Shown here piece by piece: positions 8,646 through 17,680 of a stretch of DNA of 64,000 nt. The notes below the pieces were generated by a model. That model was given only the letters and a program-made list of their open reading frames with translations. It did no database searches and was not told the DNA's origin. The position numbers were made by a program, and so were the translations under genes. Each line of letters opens with the position of its first letter. Position 1 is the first letter of the stretch. Source of the stretch: Streptomyces nojiriensis (GTDB taxonomy: Bacteria > Actinomycetota > Actinomycetes > Streptomycetales > Streptomycetaceae); contig NZ_CP071139.1 in assembly GCF_017639205.1 (NCBI RefSeq), forward strand, positions 2,418,001 through 2,482,000. Direction: 5' to 3'.

Positions 8646-9485
8646 TCAGAGCAGGGCGGCGCGCGGGCCGTCGGGCTGCTCCAGCCGACGGTTGGTGACC
8701 GTACGGGCGAGCTCCTGCGACTCGTCGTCGGTCAGCCTGCGGAACCCCTCGTCCGTGATCACGGTGACGATCGGGTAGATGTGGCGGTACAGGTCCGGCC
8801 CACCGGTCGCCGAGTCGTCGTCGGCCGCGTCGTACAGCGCCTGGACGACCAGGGTGGTGGCCTGCTCCTCCGTCAGATCGGGGCGGAAGAGCTTCTTCAT
8901 CGAGCCCCGGGCGAAGATCGAACCGGAACCGGTGGCGGCGTAGCCGTGCTCCTCGGAGCGGCCGCCGGTCACGTCGTAGGAGAAGATCCGGCCCTTCTCC
9001 TTGGCCTCGTCGTACCCCGCGAACAGCGGCACGACCGCCAGGCCCTGCATGGCCATCCCCAGATTGCTCCGGATCATGGTCGAGAGCCGGTTCGCCTTGC
9101 CCTCCAGGGACAGGGTCGTCCCTTCCACCTTCTCGAAGTGCTCCAGCTCCAGCTGGAACAGCTTGACCATCTCCACGGCCAGGCCGGCCGTACCGGCGAT
9201 ACCGACAGCGGAGTACTCGTCGGCGGGGAACACCTTCTCGATGTCCCGCTGCGCGATCATGTTCCCCATGGTCGCCCGCCGGTCACCGGCGAGGACCACC
9301 CCGCCGGGGAAGGTGGCGGCGACGATGGTCGTCCCGTGCGGCGCCTCGATCACGCCTTCCGGCAGCTTGCGGTTGCCGGGCAGCATCTCGGGCGAGTGCG
9401 CGCCCAGGAAGTCCATGAAGGACGACGACCCCGGCGTCAGGAAGGCTGCCGGTAGACGCCCTGTGCTACGAGTGTTGGGTTCCAC
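8646..9485 (-). CDS. prcB: 20S proteasome beta subunit PrcB
   Basis: Predicted 279 aa precursor. The GTG at 9485 follows GGAAGGAAACCT. An N-terminal propeptide of 51 residues is followed by Thr52 in [13 protein letters not shown]. Autocatalytic cleavage after Gly51 exposes this threonine as the proteolytic nucleophile. Other catalytic elements are visible: the Asp in [13 protein letters not shown] and the Lys in [13 protein letters not shown]. Beta subunits form the two inner rings. The first 49 bases overlap the 3' end of the endonuclease VII-like gene in another frame, implying translational coupling or very tight operon packing. Order on the transcript is pup, endonuclease, prcB, prcA. Confidence 0.97.
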   Translation of the reverse strand: MEPNTRSTGRLPAAFLTPGSSSFMDFLGAHSPEMLPGNRKLPEGVIEAPHGTTIVAATFPGGVVLAGDRRATMGNMIAQRDIEKVFPADEYSAVGIAGTAGLAVEMVKLFQLELEHFEKVEGTTLSLEGKANRLSTMIRSNLGMAMQGLAVVPLFAGYDEAKEKGRIFSYDVTGGRSEEHGYAATGSGSIFARGSMKKLFRPDLTEEQATTLVVQALYDAADDDSATGGPDLYRHIYPIVTVITDEGFRRLTDDESQELARTVTNRRLEQPDGPRAALL

Positions 9486-10036
9486 AGGTTTCCTTCCACG
9501 TAAGCGGCTGCACGCCTCATGACGTCCGGCCGATCCTTGAACTGCCCCAGGGCTGCGTTACAGCTGAAGCACAGTACGCCTCGGACCTTACCCGTCTGAT
9601 GATCGTGATCAACGTGCTCGGCCGGAGCCGTCTGACAGATCACGCAGACCCCGCTCTGAGCGGCGATCATCTCGTCGCGCTGAGCCTCGGTGATGCCGTA
9701 CGAACGCTTCAAGTGCCCCGCCCGGCCCAGGACGGCCCTGCACGCCTTGCACCGGGTGGATAAGCCGTCAGACGCCGAAGCGTTCTTGTGCCACTCACCG
9801 TGCGGCTTGACCTCACCGCACTGCCGGCAGAGCTTGTGGCCGGACGGGACATCCACTTTCTCCTTGACGACCTTGCCTCTGGCAGCCTGGCGGCGCCGGT
9901 AGTGCGCGGCACTGTACTCAGCCACGCACTCACGACACCTCGGCTGAAGGCCGTCACCACGGTTCCGGTCTAGGGCGAACCCGCTCAGCGGCACGTCCCG
10001 GCTGCAGCCGCGACACCACTTCGTTCCATTGGACAT
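9437..10036 (-). CDS. Recombination endonuclease VII-like zinc protein
   Basis: Predicted 199 aa. The C-terminal half matches the endonuclease VII/HNH family: [19 protein letters not shown] followed by [16 protein letters not shown], with the paired Cys of the zinc site and the catalytic His-Asp cluster. The N-terminal half carries two further double-CxxC modules (WCRGC...RCREC and LCRQC...RCKAC). Endonuclease VII of phage T4 resolves branched DNA; the substrate here is unknown. It lies 37 bases past pup and overlaps prcB by 49 bases, so it is embedded in the proteasome operon. I recall the same gene in this position in other streptomycetes. No good ribosome-binding site precedes the ATG at 10036. 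Confidence 0.88.
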   Translation of the reverse strand: MSNGTKWCRGCSRDVPLSGFALDRNRGDGLQPRCRECVAEYSAAHYRRRQAARGKVVKEKVDVPSGHKLCRQCGEVKPHGEWHKNASASDGLSTRCKACRAVLGRAGHLKRSYGITEAQRDEMIAAQSGVCVICQTAPAEHVDHDHQTGKVRGVLCFSCNAALGQFKDRPDVMRRAAAYVEGNLWNPTLVAQGVYRQPS

Positions 10037-10073
10037 GGAGCCAATGCTGGCGAGTTCGCCTTAGATTCGAAGG

Positions 10074-10286
10074 CTATTCGCCGCCTTTTTGTACGAAACT
10101 CCGAACGAAATCCTCGGCATTTTCCTCGAGTACATCGTCAATCTCGTCAAGTACGGAGTCGACGTCGTCGGAGAGCTTCTCCTGGCGCTCCTTGAGGTCG
10201 GTCGATTCCTCGACCGCCGCCTCCTCGACCTCCTCGGTCGAGCGCGTCGCCTTCTGCTGTCCGCCGCCGGTGTCCTTGGTCGCCAT
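10074..10286 (-). CDS. pup: Prokaryotic ubiquitin-like protein Pup
   Basis: Predicted 70 aa modifier, highly acidic and largely disordered. It begins MATKDTGGGQQKATRSTEEV at the ATG at 10286, with GTGAGG about 7 bases upstream; the longer open frame upstream is untranslated leader. The central part (ERQEKLSDDVDSVLDEIDDV) is the coiled-coil region that binds the N-terminal coils of the Mpa ring. The C-terminus is SFVQKGGE, so glutamate is encoded directly, whereas M. tuberculosis Pup ends in Gln and needs deamidation by Dop. PafA attaches this Glu to substrate lysines. It is the first gene of the pup-endonuclease-prcBA operon, with two inverted repeats in its leader. Confidence 0.97.
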   Translation of the reverse strand: MATKDTGGGQQKATRSTEEVEEAAVEESTDLKERQEKLSDDVDSVLDEIDDVLEENAEDFVRSFVQKGGE

Positions 10287-10322
10287 GTCTACCTCACCCC
10301 GCTCGGTTCGCACGCTCATGTC

Positions 10323-10349
10323 GAGAGACCCCGGGATTCGGGATCTCTC
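10323..10349 (-). repeat. Inverted repeat in pup leader, proximal
   Basis: GAGAGA (10323-10328) pairs with TCTCTC (10344-10349), with an inner CCCG/CGGG stem after one mismatch. It begins 36 bases upstream of the pup ATG. It may be an operator or an mRNA leader hairpin affecting pup expression. No function is shown. Confidence 0.5.
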
Positions 10350-10364
10350 AAGATCAGACCCTAC

Positions 10365-10390
10365 GTCGGACCCTATAGGGAGGGTCCGAC
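10365..10390 (-). repeat. Inverted repeat between dop and pup
   Basis: A perfect 9-bp stem, GTCGGACCC (10365-10373) with GGGTCCGAC (10382-10390), has an eight-base loop TATAGGGA. It lies in the 189-base gap between the dop stop and the pup start. It could be the dop terminator or a regulatory site for pup. No U tract follows on the minus strand. Confidence 0.5.
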
Positions 10391-10475
10391 ATTCGTCCCC
10401 GCACTTGTTCAAAAGGTCGCGGAACAACGTCCGGTTCTCTTCATGATTCCCGGACCGGAGGCCTTTCAGGCCCGC

Positions 10476-11987
10476 TCACTGCCCCGAAAGCACCCGCACC
10501 AGGTCCTCCGCCGTGCGGCAGCGGTCCAGGAGCTCCTTGACGTGGTTGCGGGTCCCCCGCAGGGGTTCCAGCGTCGGGACGCGCTGGAGGGAGTCCCGGC
10601 CGGGGAGGTCGAAGATCACCGAGTCCCAGGAGGCCGCGGCCACGTCGTCCGCGTACTGCTCAAGGCAGCGTCCGCGGAAGTACGCCCGGGTGTCCTCCGG
10701 GGGCTTGCTCTGAGCCCGCGCCACCGCCGGCTCTTCCACCAGGCGCTTCATCTTGCCCCGGGCCACCAGGCGGTTGTACAGGCCCTTCTCGGGCCGTACG
10801 TCCGAGTACTGGAGGTCCACCAGGTGCAGCCGCGCCGCGTCCCACTCCAGTCCGTCCCGGCGCCGGTAGCCCTCCAGGATCTCCCGCTTGGCGATCCAGT
10901 CCAGCTCCCCCGACAGGCTCATCGGGTCGCTCTCCAGCCGGCCCAGCACGTCCTCCCAGCGGCCCAGCACATCCTTGGTCTGCTCGTCCGCGTCCGACCC
11001 GAAACGTTCGTCCACGTACTTCCGCGCCAGCTCGAAGTACTCCATCTGCAGTTGCACCGCGGTCAGTGTCCGGCCGCTGCGCAGCGTGATCAGGTGCTGC
11101 AGGTCGGGGTCGTGGGAGACCTGGTGCAGGGTGCGTACGGGCTGGTCGACGGCCAGGTCGACGGTGATGAACCCGTCCTCGATCATGGACAGGACAAGTG
11201 CGGTCGTGCCGAGTTTGAGGTAGGTGGAGATCTCGGAGAGGTTGGCGTCTCCGATGATCACGTGGAGCCGGCGGTACTTCTCGGCGTCCGAGTGGGGTTC
11301 GTCGCGGGTGTTGATGATGGGGCGCTTGAGGGTGGTCTCCAGGCCGACCTCGACCTCGAAGTAGTCGGCGCGCTGGCTGATCTGGAAGCCGTGTTCGCGG
11401 CCGTCCTGGCCGATGCCCACGCGTCCGGCGCCGGTGACGACCTGGCGCGAGACGAAGAAGGGGGTCAGGTGGCGCACGATCTCCGAGAAGGGGGTCTCCC
11501 GCTTCATCAGGTAGTTCTCGTGCGTGCCGTAGGAGGCGCCCTTGTTGTCGGTGTTGTTCTTGTAGAGGTGGATCGGCTGGGCGCCGGGGAGCTGGGCGGC
11601 GCGGACGGCCGCTTCGGCCATGATCCGTTCGCCGGCCTTGTCCCAGAGGACGGCGTCGAGCGGGTTGGTGATCTCGGGCGAGCTGTATTCGGGGTGTGCG
11701 TGGTCGACGTAGAGCCGTGCGCCGTTCGTGAGGATGACGTTGGCGAGGCCGATGTCCTCGTCGGTCAGCTGGCTGTTGTCGGCGGCCTCGCGGGCGAGGT
11801 CGAAGCCGCGGGCGTCCCGCAGCGGATTCTCCTCCTCGAAGTCCCAGCGGGCGCGTCGCGCCCGGTGCATCGCCGCCGCGTAGGCGTTGACGATCTGGGA
11901 CGAGGTGAGCATGGCATTGGCGTTCGGGTGCCCCGGGACGGAGATCCCGTACTCCGTCTCGATCCCCATTACTCGCCGTACGGTCAT
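10476..11987 (-). CDS. dop: Depupylase/deamidase Dop
   Basis: Predicted 503 aa PafA paralogue. It hydrolyses the isopeptide bond between Pup and substrates and in some species deamidates Pup. The ATG at 11987 follows AGGAGGGCCGC. The N-terminus [15 protein letters not shown] matches the family. The Dop-specific loop (about residues 44-77, [20 protein letters not shown]) is intact, and [14 protein letters not shown] contains the nucleophilic/base Asp at 95. Because Pup here already ends in Glu, the deamidase role should be dispensable, leaving depupylation. It has its own promoter region downstream of the mpa terminator. A weak hairpin, GGCCT/AGGCC, immediately follows the stop. Confidence 0.97.
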   Translation of the reverse strand: MTVRRVMGIETEYGISVPGHPNANAMLTSSQIVNAYAAAMHRARRARWDFEEENPLRDARGFDLAREAADNSQLTDEDIGLANVILTNGARLYVDHAHPEYSSPEITNPLDAVLWDKAGERIMAEAAVRAAQLPGAQPIHLYKNNTDNKGASYGTHENYLMKRETPFSEIVRHLTPFFVSRQVVTGAGRVGIGQDGREHGFQISQRADYFEVEVGLETTLKRPIINTRDEPHSDAEKYRRLHVIIGDANLSEISTYLKLGTTALVLSMIEDGFITVDLAVDQPVRTLHQVSHDPDLQHLITLRSGRTLTAVQLQMEYFELARKYVDERFGSDADEQTKDVLGRWEDVLGRLESDPMSLSGELDWIAKREILEGYRRRDGLEWDAARLHLVDLQYSDVRPEKGLYNRLVARGKMKRLVEEPAVARAQSKPPEDTRAYFRGRCLEQYADDVAAASWDSVIFDLPGRDSLQRVPTLEPLRGTRNHVKELLDRCRTAEDLVRVLSGQ

Positions 11988-12209
11988 GCGGCCCTCCTTG
12001 CCCGGCGGCGCTCCCCTTTCGGGAGCGGCGCTCAAGTACCGCTGGTGCTCCGGTGCGTGTGCCTGTGCGGTGCCCGTCCCCGCACTGCGCGTCCGGCGGT
12101 ACGGAAGAGCCTAGAACCACTGCGCGCTCGTGGGGAGATCATTTCCGTCATTGGATCCGCCTCGTCACCGGCTGAAAAGCGGCCGGTAAAGGGGTGGGGT
12201 AAAGCAGTC

Positions 12210-12242
12210 GGCTGCGGATGCCCTGGGAGGGCATCCGCAGCC
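12210..12242 (-). terminator. Strong hairpin terminator downstream of mpa
   Basis: A perfect 15-bp stem, GGCTGCGGATGCCCT (12210-12224) with its complement (12228-12242), closes on a GGG loop twelve bases past the mpa stop. It separates mpa from dop, so dop should be transcribed separately. Confidence 0.85.
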
Positions 12243-12253
12243 GCCCCGCTTCG

Positions 12254-14020
12254 TCAGAGGTACTGACCGGTGTTTGCCACCGTGTCGATGGAGCGTCCGG
12301 TGTCCGCGCCTTGCTTTCCGGTGACGAGGGTGCGGATGAATACGATCCGCTCGCCCTTCTTTCCGGAGATGCGGGCCCAGTCGTCCGGGTTGGTGGTGTT
12401 GGGCAGGTCCTCGTTCTCCTTGAACTCGTCCACGCAGGCCTGGAGCAGGTGGGAGACCCGCAGGCCCTTCTGGTTGTGTTCGAGGAAGGCCTTGATCGCC
12501 ATCTTCTTCGCCCGGTCGACGATGTTCTGGATCATCGCGCCGGAGTTGAAGTCCTTGAAGTAGAGGACTTCCTTGTCGCCGTTGGCGTACGTGACCTCGA
12601 GGAAGCGGTTTTCCTCGGTTTCGGCGTACATCTGCTCGACGACGGTCTGGATCATGCTGTGGACGGTGCCGGCCGAGGAGCCCTGGTGTTCGGACAGGTC
12701 GTCCGTGTGCAGGGGCAGCGAGGCCTTGAGGTACTTGGCGAAGATGTCCTTCGCGGCCTCGGCGTCCGGGCGCTCGATCTTGATCTTCACGTCGAGGCGG
12801 CCGGGGCGCAGGATGGCCGGGTCGATCATGTCCTCGCGGTTGGAGGCGCCGATGACGATGACGTTCTCCAGGCCTTCCACGCCGTCGATCTCGGCGAGCA
12901 GCTGGGGGACGATGGTGTTCTCGACGTCCGAGCTGACTCCGGATCCGCGGGTGCGGAAGAGGGATTCCATCTCGTCGAAGAAGACGATGACGGGGGTGCC
13001 CTCGCTGGCCTTCTCGCGGGCGCGCTGGAAGACGAGGCGGATGTGCCGCTCGGTCTCGCCGACGTACTTGTTGAGGAGTTCGGGTCCCTTGATGTTCAGG
13101 AAGTAGGACTTTCCTGCTGCCTGTCCGGTCACCTCGGCGACCTTCTTGGCAAGGGAGTTGGCGACGGCCTTGGCGATGAGCGTCTTGCCGCAGCCGGGCG
13201 GGCCGTAGAGCAGGATGCCCTTCGGGGGCCGCAGTTCGTGTTCCTTGAAGAGGTCGGGGTAGAGGTACGGGAGCTCGACGGCGTCGCGGATCAGCTCGAT
13301 CTGGTCGCCCAGGCCGCCGATCTTGTCGTAGTCGATGTCGGGGACCTCTTCGAGGACGAGGTCTTCGACCTCGCTCTTGGGGACGACCTCGTAGACGTAG
13401 CCGGAGCGGGGTTCGAGCAGGAGGGCGTCGCCGGGGCGGATGGTGATGTCCAGGAGCGGCTCGGCGAGCCTCACCACCCTTTCCTCGTCGGTGTGCCCGA
13501 CGACCAGGGCGCGCTCGCCGTCCTCGAGGATCTCCTTGAGGGTGACGATGTCCCCGGCCCGCTCGAATTCCATGGCCTCGACCACGTTGAGGGCCTCGTT
13601 GAGCATGACCTCCTGGCCGCGCCGGAGGTCTTCCGGGTCGACGCTGGGGCTGACGTTCACGCGGAGCTTTCGGCCTCCGGTGAAGATGTCGACGGTGCCG
13701 TCCTCGTTCGCTTGCAGGAAGACACCGAAACCGGCCGGCGGCTGTGCGAGCCGGTCGACTTCTTCCTTGAGGGCCACGATCTGGTCTCGGGCCTCACGGA
13801 GGGTATTCGCGAGTCGTTCGTTCTGTGCGGATACGCCGGCCAGATTTGTCTGGAGCTCGACGATCCGCTCTTCGAGAATCCTCGTGTGTCGCGGAGAGTC
13901 GGCGAGCTTTCGTCGCAGGACGGCGATTTCCTGCTCGAGATAGGCAACCTGGCCGGCGGGGTCCTCGGACCCTCGCGCGGGCCGGATGCCGCGGTTGATG
14001 TCGTCGTCGTGGGCTGCCAC
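12254..14020 (-). CDS. mpa: Proteasome-activating AAA ATPase Mpa/ARC
   Basis: Predicted 588 aa ring ATPase that recognises Pup, unfolds pupylated substrates and feeds them to the 20S core. The GTG at 14020 is chosen because GGAGGTGAGGACC precedes it; this gives the family N-terminus [20 protein letters not shown]. Features in order are a coiled coil (about 24-92) that captures Pup, tandem OB domains (about 95-225), and an AAA module with Walker A GPPGCGKT (273-280), Walker B FFDE (347-350) and arginine-finger region ILRPGRLD. The C-terminus TGQYL is the docking motif for the alpha-ring pockets. It is divergent from the ferredoxin gene and has its own terminator. Confidence 0.97.
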   Translation of the reverse strand: MAAHDDDINRGIRPARGSEDPAGQVAYLEQEIAVLRRKLADSPRHTRILEERIVELQTNLAGVSAQNERLANTLREARDQIVALKEEVDRLAQPPAGFGVFLQANEDGTVDIFTGGRKLRVNVSPSVDPEDLRRGQEVMLNEALNVVEAMEFERAGDIVTLKEILEDGERALVVGHTDEERVVRLAEPLLDITIRPGDALLLEPRSGYVYEVVPKSEVEDLVLEEVPDIDYDKIGGLGDQIELIRDAVELPYLYPDLFKEHELRPPKGILLYGPPGCGKTLIAKAVANSLAKKVAEVTGQAAGKSYFLNIKGPELLNKYVGETERHIRLVFQRAREKASEGTPVIVFFDEMESLFRTRGSGVSSDVENTIVPQLLAEIDGVEGLENVIVIGASNREDMIDPAILRPGRLDVKIKIERPDAEAAKDIFAKYLKASLPLHTDDLSEHQGSSAGTVHSMIQTVVEQMYAETEENRFLEVTYANGDKEVLYFKDFNSGAMIQNIVDRAKKMAIKAFLEHNQKGLRVSHLLQACVDEFKENEDLPNTTNPDDWARISGKKGERIVFIRTLVTGKQGADTGRSIDTVANTGQYL

Positions 14021-14284
14021 GGTCCTCACCTCCTCCAAGGGGAGCTGGACGCTTCCTGACCCTACCTGGGCTGGTGGTGATTGAAACCCCTAGATCACAA
14101 AGACGGTAGAGGTGTGTCCGATCTTCACCCTTGCGTACTCCCTCACGCCAAGGAAATACCCACCCATCAAACTCGGGAAGCAGCCGGTTGTAAGGTCGAA
14201 CCGTTCAACACCCGTCAGGGCTCGCGCGACTTGCTGCGGGCCGTGACCGGGATGGATCACTCAGCGCAGGGAACGGCAGGAGAT

Positions 14285-14605
14285 ATGACCGTGCAGCAGG
14301 AGGCTCCGACGGGCGGCGGCGGCGAGGCCGGCGAGCCGCTCGAGGTCTGGATCGATCAGGACCTGTGCACCGGGGACGGCATCTGCGTGCAGTACGCGCC
14401 TGAGGTGTTCGAGCTGGACATCGATGGTCTGGCGTACGTGAAGAGCCCGGAGGACGAGCTGCTGCAGGACGCGGGGGCGACCACTCCGGTTCCGCTGACG
14501 CTGCTCCAGGACGTGGTCGACTCGGCGAAGGAATGTCCGGGGGACTGCATTCACGTACGGCGCGTTTCGGACAGGGTGGAAGTCTTCGGCCCGGACGCGG
14601 AGTGA
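14285..14605 (+). CDS. Ferredoxin, 3Fe-4S type
   Basis: Predicted 106 aa. The ATG at 14285 follows GCAGGAGAT; an upstream in-frame extension has no start signal and looks like leader. Cluster ligands are C28-T-G-D31-G-I-C34 and C84-P85. The Asp at 31 in place of the second Cys of a CxxCxxC motif points to a three-iron cluster, as in small ferredoxins that serve cytochromes P450. C88 is an extra Cys. The N-terminal 15 residues are Gly/Glu-rich. No P450 gene is nearby, so its partner is unknown. The gene diverges from mpa and converges on the next gene with only a 4-base gap between stops. Confidence 0.85.
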   Translation: MTVQQEAPTGGGGEAGEPLEVWIDQDLCTGDGICVQYAPEVFELDIDGLAYVKSPEDELLQDAGATTPVPLTLLQDVVDSAKECPGDCIHVRRVSDRVEVFGPDAE

Positions 14606-14609
14606 CGTT

Positions 14610-15221
14610 TCAAACACTCCTGGCGGCCGAGTCCGTCAGCTCCTGGCGGAATTTTCCGTCGTGCCAGCGCCACTTGGCGAGCTGCTTGGTGTCGGGGCTG
14701 TAGCGGGGTACATCGGGTGAGGAGTAGCCGACGAGGGTTGCCGTGACGGTGCCGTCGCGCACGGTGAGCTCGGTGGCGGTCTGCCGTCGGGCGGTGTCGA
14801 GCAGGGTGGCGACGACGCGGGGGCGGGTGCCTTGGGCCGGGTCCTGGGTGAGTACGTAGATCGCGTGGGGCGGGGTGCCGGAGCCGGCTTCGCAGCGGAC
14901 GGCGGCGACGGTCTCGGGGCGGCGGTCGCCGTCGAGGTCGCCCTGGGCGCTGATGGTGACGGTCTGCGGGGCGCCCTTGCAGTCGAGGGGGTAGGTGACC
15001 CCCGCCGGGTCCGGCGCGGTGGCCTGGGGGCCCTTCGCGGGGGGTTCGGCGGCGGTCGCGGTGGTGTCGGTGGCCGGGGTGCCGGTGGCGGGCTGTACGA
15101 GTCCTGCGGCGGCTATGACTGCTGCCATGGCGGTGGCCGTGGCGAGCCAGTGGACGGGCCTGGTGCGGCTGTGCTCCAGGGTGTGCGGGAGCGGGGCCGT
15201 CTCGGCGTGGCTGTGCGGCAC
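14610..15221 (-). CDS. Membrane-anchored extracytoplasmic protein, unknown function
   Basis: Predicted 203 aa from the GTG at 15221, which follows AGGAGACACCCCGC; an upstream extension has no site. Residues 1-24 are cytoplasmic-like and His/Thr-rich. One hydrophobic segment (WLATATAMAAVIAAAGLV, about 25-43) should act as a signal-anchor, followed by a low-complexity Thr/Ala/Pro linker. The soluble domain (about 75-203) contains GDLDGDRRPETVAAVRC, an acidic FG-GAP/EF-hand-like DxDxD loop that might bind calcium, and ends in KWRWHDGKFRQEL. It is not recognised further. It is convergent with the ferredoxin gene and separated from trmI by a long hairpin. Confidence 0.7.
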   Translation of the reverse strand: MPHSHAETAPLPHTLEHSRTRPVHWLATATAMAAVIAAAGLVQPATGTPATDTTATAAEPPAKGPQATAPDPAGVTYPLDCKGAPQTVTISAQGDLDGDRRPETVAAVRCEAGSGTPPHAIYVLTQDPAQGTRPRVVATLLDTARRQTATELTVRDGTVTATLVGYSSPDVPRYSPDTKQLAKWRWHDGKFRQELTDSAARSV

Positions 15222-15323
15222 GCGGGGTGTCTCCTGTGCGAAGGGTGACGAGGAGCCAGCATCGTGCCACACGTCACAGGGTGGTGGAACGGCCGGGTCC
15301 GGGGCTGGTGCACGGGACAACGA

Positions 15324-15379
15324 AAAGGCGCTGTGGCTCAGTTCCCGGGTGGTCGGGGGAACTGGGCCACAGCGCCTTT
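15324..15379 (-). terminator. Long hairpin terminator after trmI
   Basis: AAAGGCGCTGTGGC (15324-15337) pairs perfectly with GCCACAGCGCCTTT (15366-15379). The stem continues inward through TCAGTTCCC/GGGAACTGG with one wobble pair, about 23 bp in total. It begins 31 bases past the trmI stop. An A run on one arm and a T run on the other make it bidirectional. Confidence 0.85.
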
Positions 15380-15410
15380 GTGTTGGGTCTGCGCCGGGTC
15401 TGCGGGGCCG

Positions 15411-16307
15411 TTATGCGGAGCGGTCGCTGCCGGGGCCGTCGTAGTCCTCGCCGTAGGCGCCCTTGGCGGGGCGGCGGCGGCGCATGGGGGGCTCGACGCC
15501 GTCCGCGAGGCGGCGGGCGGTGACGAGGAAGCCGGTGTGGCCGATCATCCGGTGGTCGGGGCGGACGGCGAGGCCTTCCACGTGCCAGTTGCGGATCATC
15601 GATTCCCACGGCTGCGGCTCGGCGAAGCAGCCGATCTCGCGGATGGACTCGACGGTCTTGGACAGCTGGGTGGTGGTGGCCACGTAGCAGCAGAGGATGC
15701 CGCCGGGGACCAGGGCCTTGGAGACGGCTTCCAGGCATTCCCAGGGGGCGAGCATGTCGAGGATGACGCGGTCGACGTCCGTGTCGGACAGGTTGTCCTG
15801 GAGGTCGCCGACGGTCAGCTGCCACGCGGGGTGGGGTCCGCCGAAGTAGCGTTCGACGTTGGCGGTGGCGATCTCGGCGAAGTCCGCGCGGCGCTCGTAG
15901 CTGTGGAGCATGCCCTGGTCGCCGATGGCGCGCAGCAGGAAGCTGCTCAGGGAGCCGGAGCCCACTCCCGCTTCCACGACGCGTGCGCCGGGGAAGATGT
16001 CGGCGAAGGCCAGGATCTGGCCTGCGTCCTTGGGGTAGACCACGGCGGCGCCGCGGGGCATGGACAGGACATAGTCGGGGAGCAGGGGGCGCAGCGCGAG
16101 GTATGCGACGTTGCCCGTGGTGCGGACAACGCTGCCTTCGGGAGCACCGATCAGCTCGTCGTGCGGGAAGGAACCCTTGTGGGTGTGGAAATTCTTCCCG
16201 GCTTCGAGCGTGAACGTGTAGTGGCGGCCCTTGGGGTCGGTGAGCTGTACCTGGTCCCCGACCTCGAAGGGCCCGCGTCGGCGGGCGGCACCGGTCGGTT
16301 CGGACAT
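15411..16307 (-). CDS. trmI: tRNA (adenine-58-N1)-methyltransferase TrmI
   Basis: Predicted 298 aa. It methylates A58 in the T-loop of tRNAs using S-adenosylmethionine, acting as a tetramer in bacteria. The N-terminal domain (1-70) includes KGRHYTFTLEAGKNFHTHKG. The Rossmann SAM-binding motif VVEAGVGSGSLSSFL is at about 110-124, and the catalytic Asp region DRVILDMLAPWE is at 179-190. The C-terminus (after about 270) is a basic tail MRRRRPAKGAYGE. An actinobacterial homologue (Rv2118c) was among the first characterised. It begins 18 bases after the M50 protease stop, so the two are probably cotranscribed, and ends at a strong terminator. Confidence 0.95.
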   Translation of the reverse strand: MSEPTGAARRRGPFEVGDQVQLTDPKGRHYTFTLEAGKNFHTHKGSFPHDELIGAPEGSVVRTTGNVAYLALRPLLPDYVLSMPRGAAVVYPKDAGQILAFADIFPGARVVEAGVGSGSLSSFLLRAIGDQGMLHSYERRADFAEIATANVERYFGGPHPAWQLTVGDLQDNLSDTDVDRVILDMLAPWECLEAVSKALVPGGILCCYVATTTQLSKTVESIREIGCFAEPQPWESMIRNWHVEGLAVRPDHRMIGHTGFLVTARRLADGVEPPMRRRRPAKGAYGEDYDGPGSDRSA

Positions 16308-16325
16308 GTGACCAGTGTATTGGCT

Positions 16326-17525
16326 TCAGGACTGGGGCCGTGCCATGGCCTTCACGAAGGCCTTTTCGACGTCGAGGGTGGACAGGACGCCGTAGATGGC
16401 GCCGCCGGGTTCGAGGACGAGGTATTCGGTGGCGGGGGTGGCGCGGAGGTGGTCGAGGAGTTCTTCGCCGGTGAGGTCCGCTGAAACCTTCATGCCGTCG
16501 GTGAGGTCCTGGGCGAGGGTGCTGACGGCGACCCAGGGGCGGCGGTGTTCGGGGACGGAGGCGATGGCGGTTTCGCGGACGATGGCGGTGGGGTCGCCTT
16601 GTCCGTCGACGACGACGAGGGCGCGGGCGCCGGCTTCGTTGGCGCGGCGGAGGGCCTCGGAGAGGGGGGTGGCGTTCTCGACGGGGATGGCGCGTCGGGT
16701 GAGGGTGCGGGCGCGCAGTTCGGGGAGGTGTTCGCGCAGGCGGGCCATGCGCAGGCTGTTGCCGGCGCCGGTCCAGATGATGCCGGCGAGGATGGCGGCG
16801 AGGAGGGCGTCCATGACGGTGTTCATGCCGCCGATTTCCTCGGTGCGGTTGCCGAGGACTCCGGTGTGGGTGAGGAGGGGGAGGCCGAGGAGGACGGCGA
16901 GGGCGAGGCCGCGGCCGACCCAGGCGGCGGCGACGGTGCCGGTCATGGGTTTGCCGGTGATGCCCCAGATGACGGCGCGGAGCATGCGGCCGCCGTCGAG
17001 GGGGAGGCCGGGGAGCAGGTTGAAGGCGGCGACCAGCAGGTTGGAGATCATCAGGCCGGCGAGGAGGACGCCGGGGACGGTGGCCGGGTCGACGGCTTTC
17101 ATGCCGAGGTAGAAGGCTCCGGTGAGGACGAGGGAGAGCAGGGGGCCGACGAAGGCGAGGACGAATTCGCGGCCGGGTGTCTCGGATTCCTTTTCGATCT
17201 CGGAGACTCCGCCGAAGAACTGGAGCTGGATGCGGCGCACGGGGAGTTTGAAGCGCAGGGCCGCGACGGTGTGCGCGAGTTCGTGGACCAGGACGGAGGC
17301 GTAGAAGGCGACGGCGAAGAAGAGGGAGACGAGGTAGCGGACGGGTCCGAGGTCGGGCAGGACGCGGTCGAGCTGGTCGCCGAAGACCCAGGTGATGAGG
17401 GCGGCGACGAGGAACCAGCTGGGCGAGACGTAGACGGGCACGCCGAAGGGGCGGCCCATGAGGAGTCCGCCGCCCGGTCCGGAGCGGCCGCCTGCGCGCT
17501 CGCCGGTTTCGTCGGTGTCTGCCAC
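16326..17525 (-). CDS. M50 family site-2-type metalloprotease with CBS domains
   Basis: Predicted 399 aa from the GTG at 17525 behind AAGGACAACC. It is an intramembrane zinc protease of the Rip/SpoIVFB group: VLVHELAHTVA holds the zinc site HELAH at 81-85, and LLPGLPLDGGRML supplies the third ligand Asp at about 177. Five to six membrane segments lie between about residues 30 and 230. The C-terminal cytoplasmic part (about 255-395) contains two CBS repeats (TRRAIPVENATPLSEALRRA and a second ending GAIYGVLSTLDVEKAF), which probably sense adenosyl nucleotides. The substrate is unknown; relatives cleave anti-sigma factors or pro-sigma factors. It diverges from the RecB-like gene and sits 18 bases before trmI. 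Confidence 0.92.
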   Translation of the reverse strand: MADTDETGERAGGRSGPGGGLLMGRPFGVPVYVSPSWFLVAALITWVFGDQLDRVLPDLGPVRYLVSLFFAVAFYASVLVHELAHTVAALRFKLPVRRIQLQFFGGVSEIEKESETPGREFVLAFVGPLLSLVLTGAFYLGMKAVDPATVPGVLLAGLMISNLLVAAFNLLPGLPLDGGRMLRAVIWGITGKPMTGTVAAAWVGRGLALAVLLGLPLLTHTGVLGNRTEEIGGMNTVMDALLAAILAGIIWTGAGNSLRMARLREHLPELRARTLTRRAIPVENATPLSEALRRANEAGARALVVVDGQGDPTAIVRETAIASVPEHRRPWVAVSTLAQDLTDGMKVSADLTGEELLDHLRATPATEYLVLEPGGAIYGVLSTLDVEKAFVKAMARPQS

Positions 17526-17680
17526 GGTTGTCCTTCGTTCGGTGCTGGTGTTTCCAGTGTGTTCTGTTCGCGTACGGGGTGGTGCTGTAGCGGGTTGTGA
17601 TGCTCCGATCATGCAGTGCGAGGGGGCTTGGCGTCGATGGTATGCGCGTCCTGTCGGTGGCGGGTCGTAGGGTTTTGTGC

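Noticed and set aside
10089..12266. A 725-codon plus-strand frame opposite pup and dop
   Set aside because: The sense strand encodes textbook Pup and Dop; the plus frame is low in recognisable sequence and lacks a start signal.
14285..14605. A 4Fe-4S ferredoxin of CxxCxxC type
   Set aside because: The second Cys position is Asp31, which points to a 3Fe-4S cluster.
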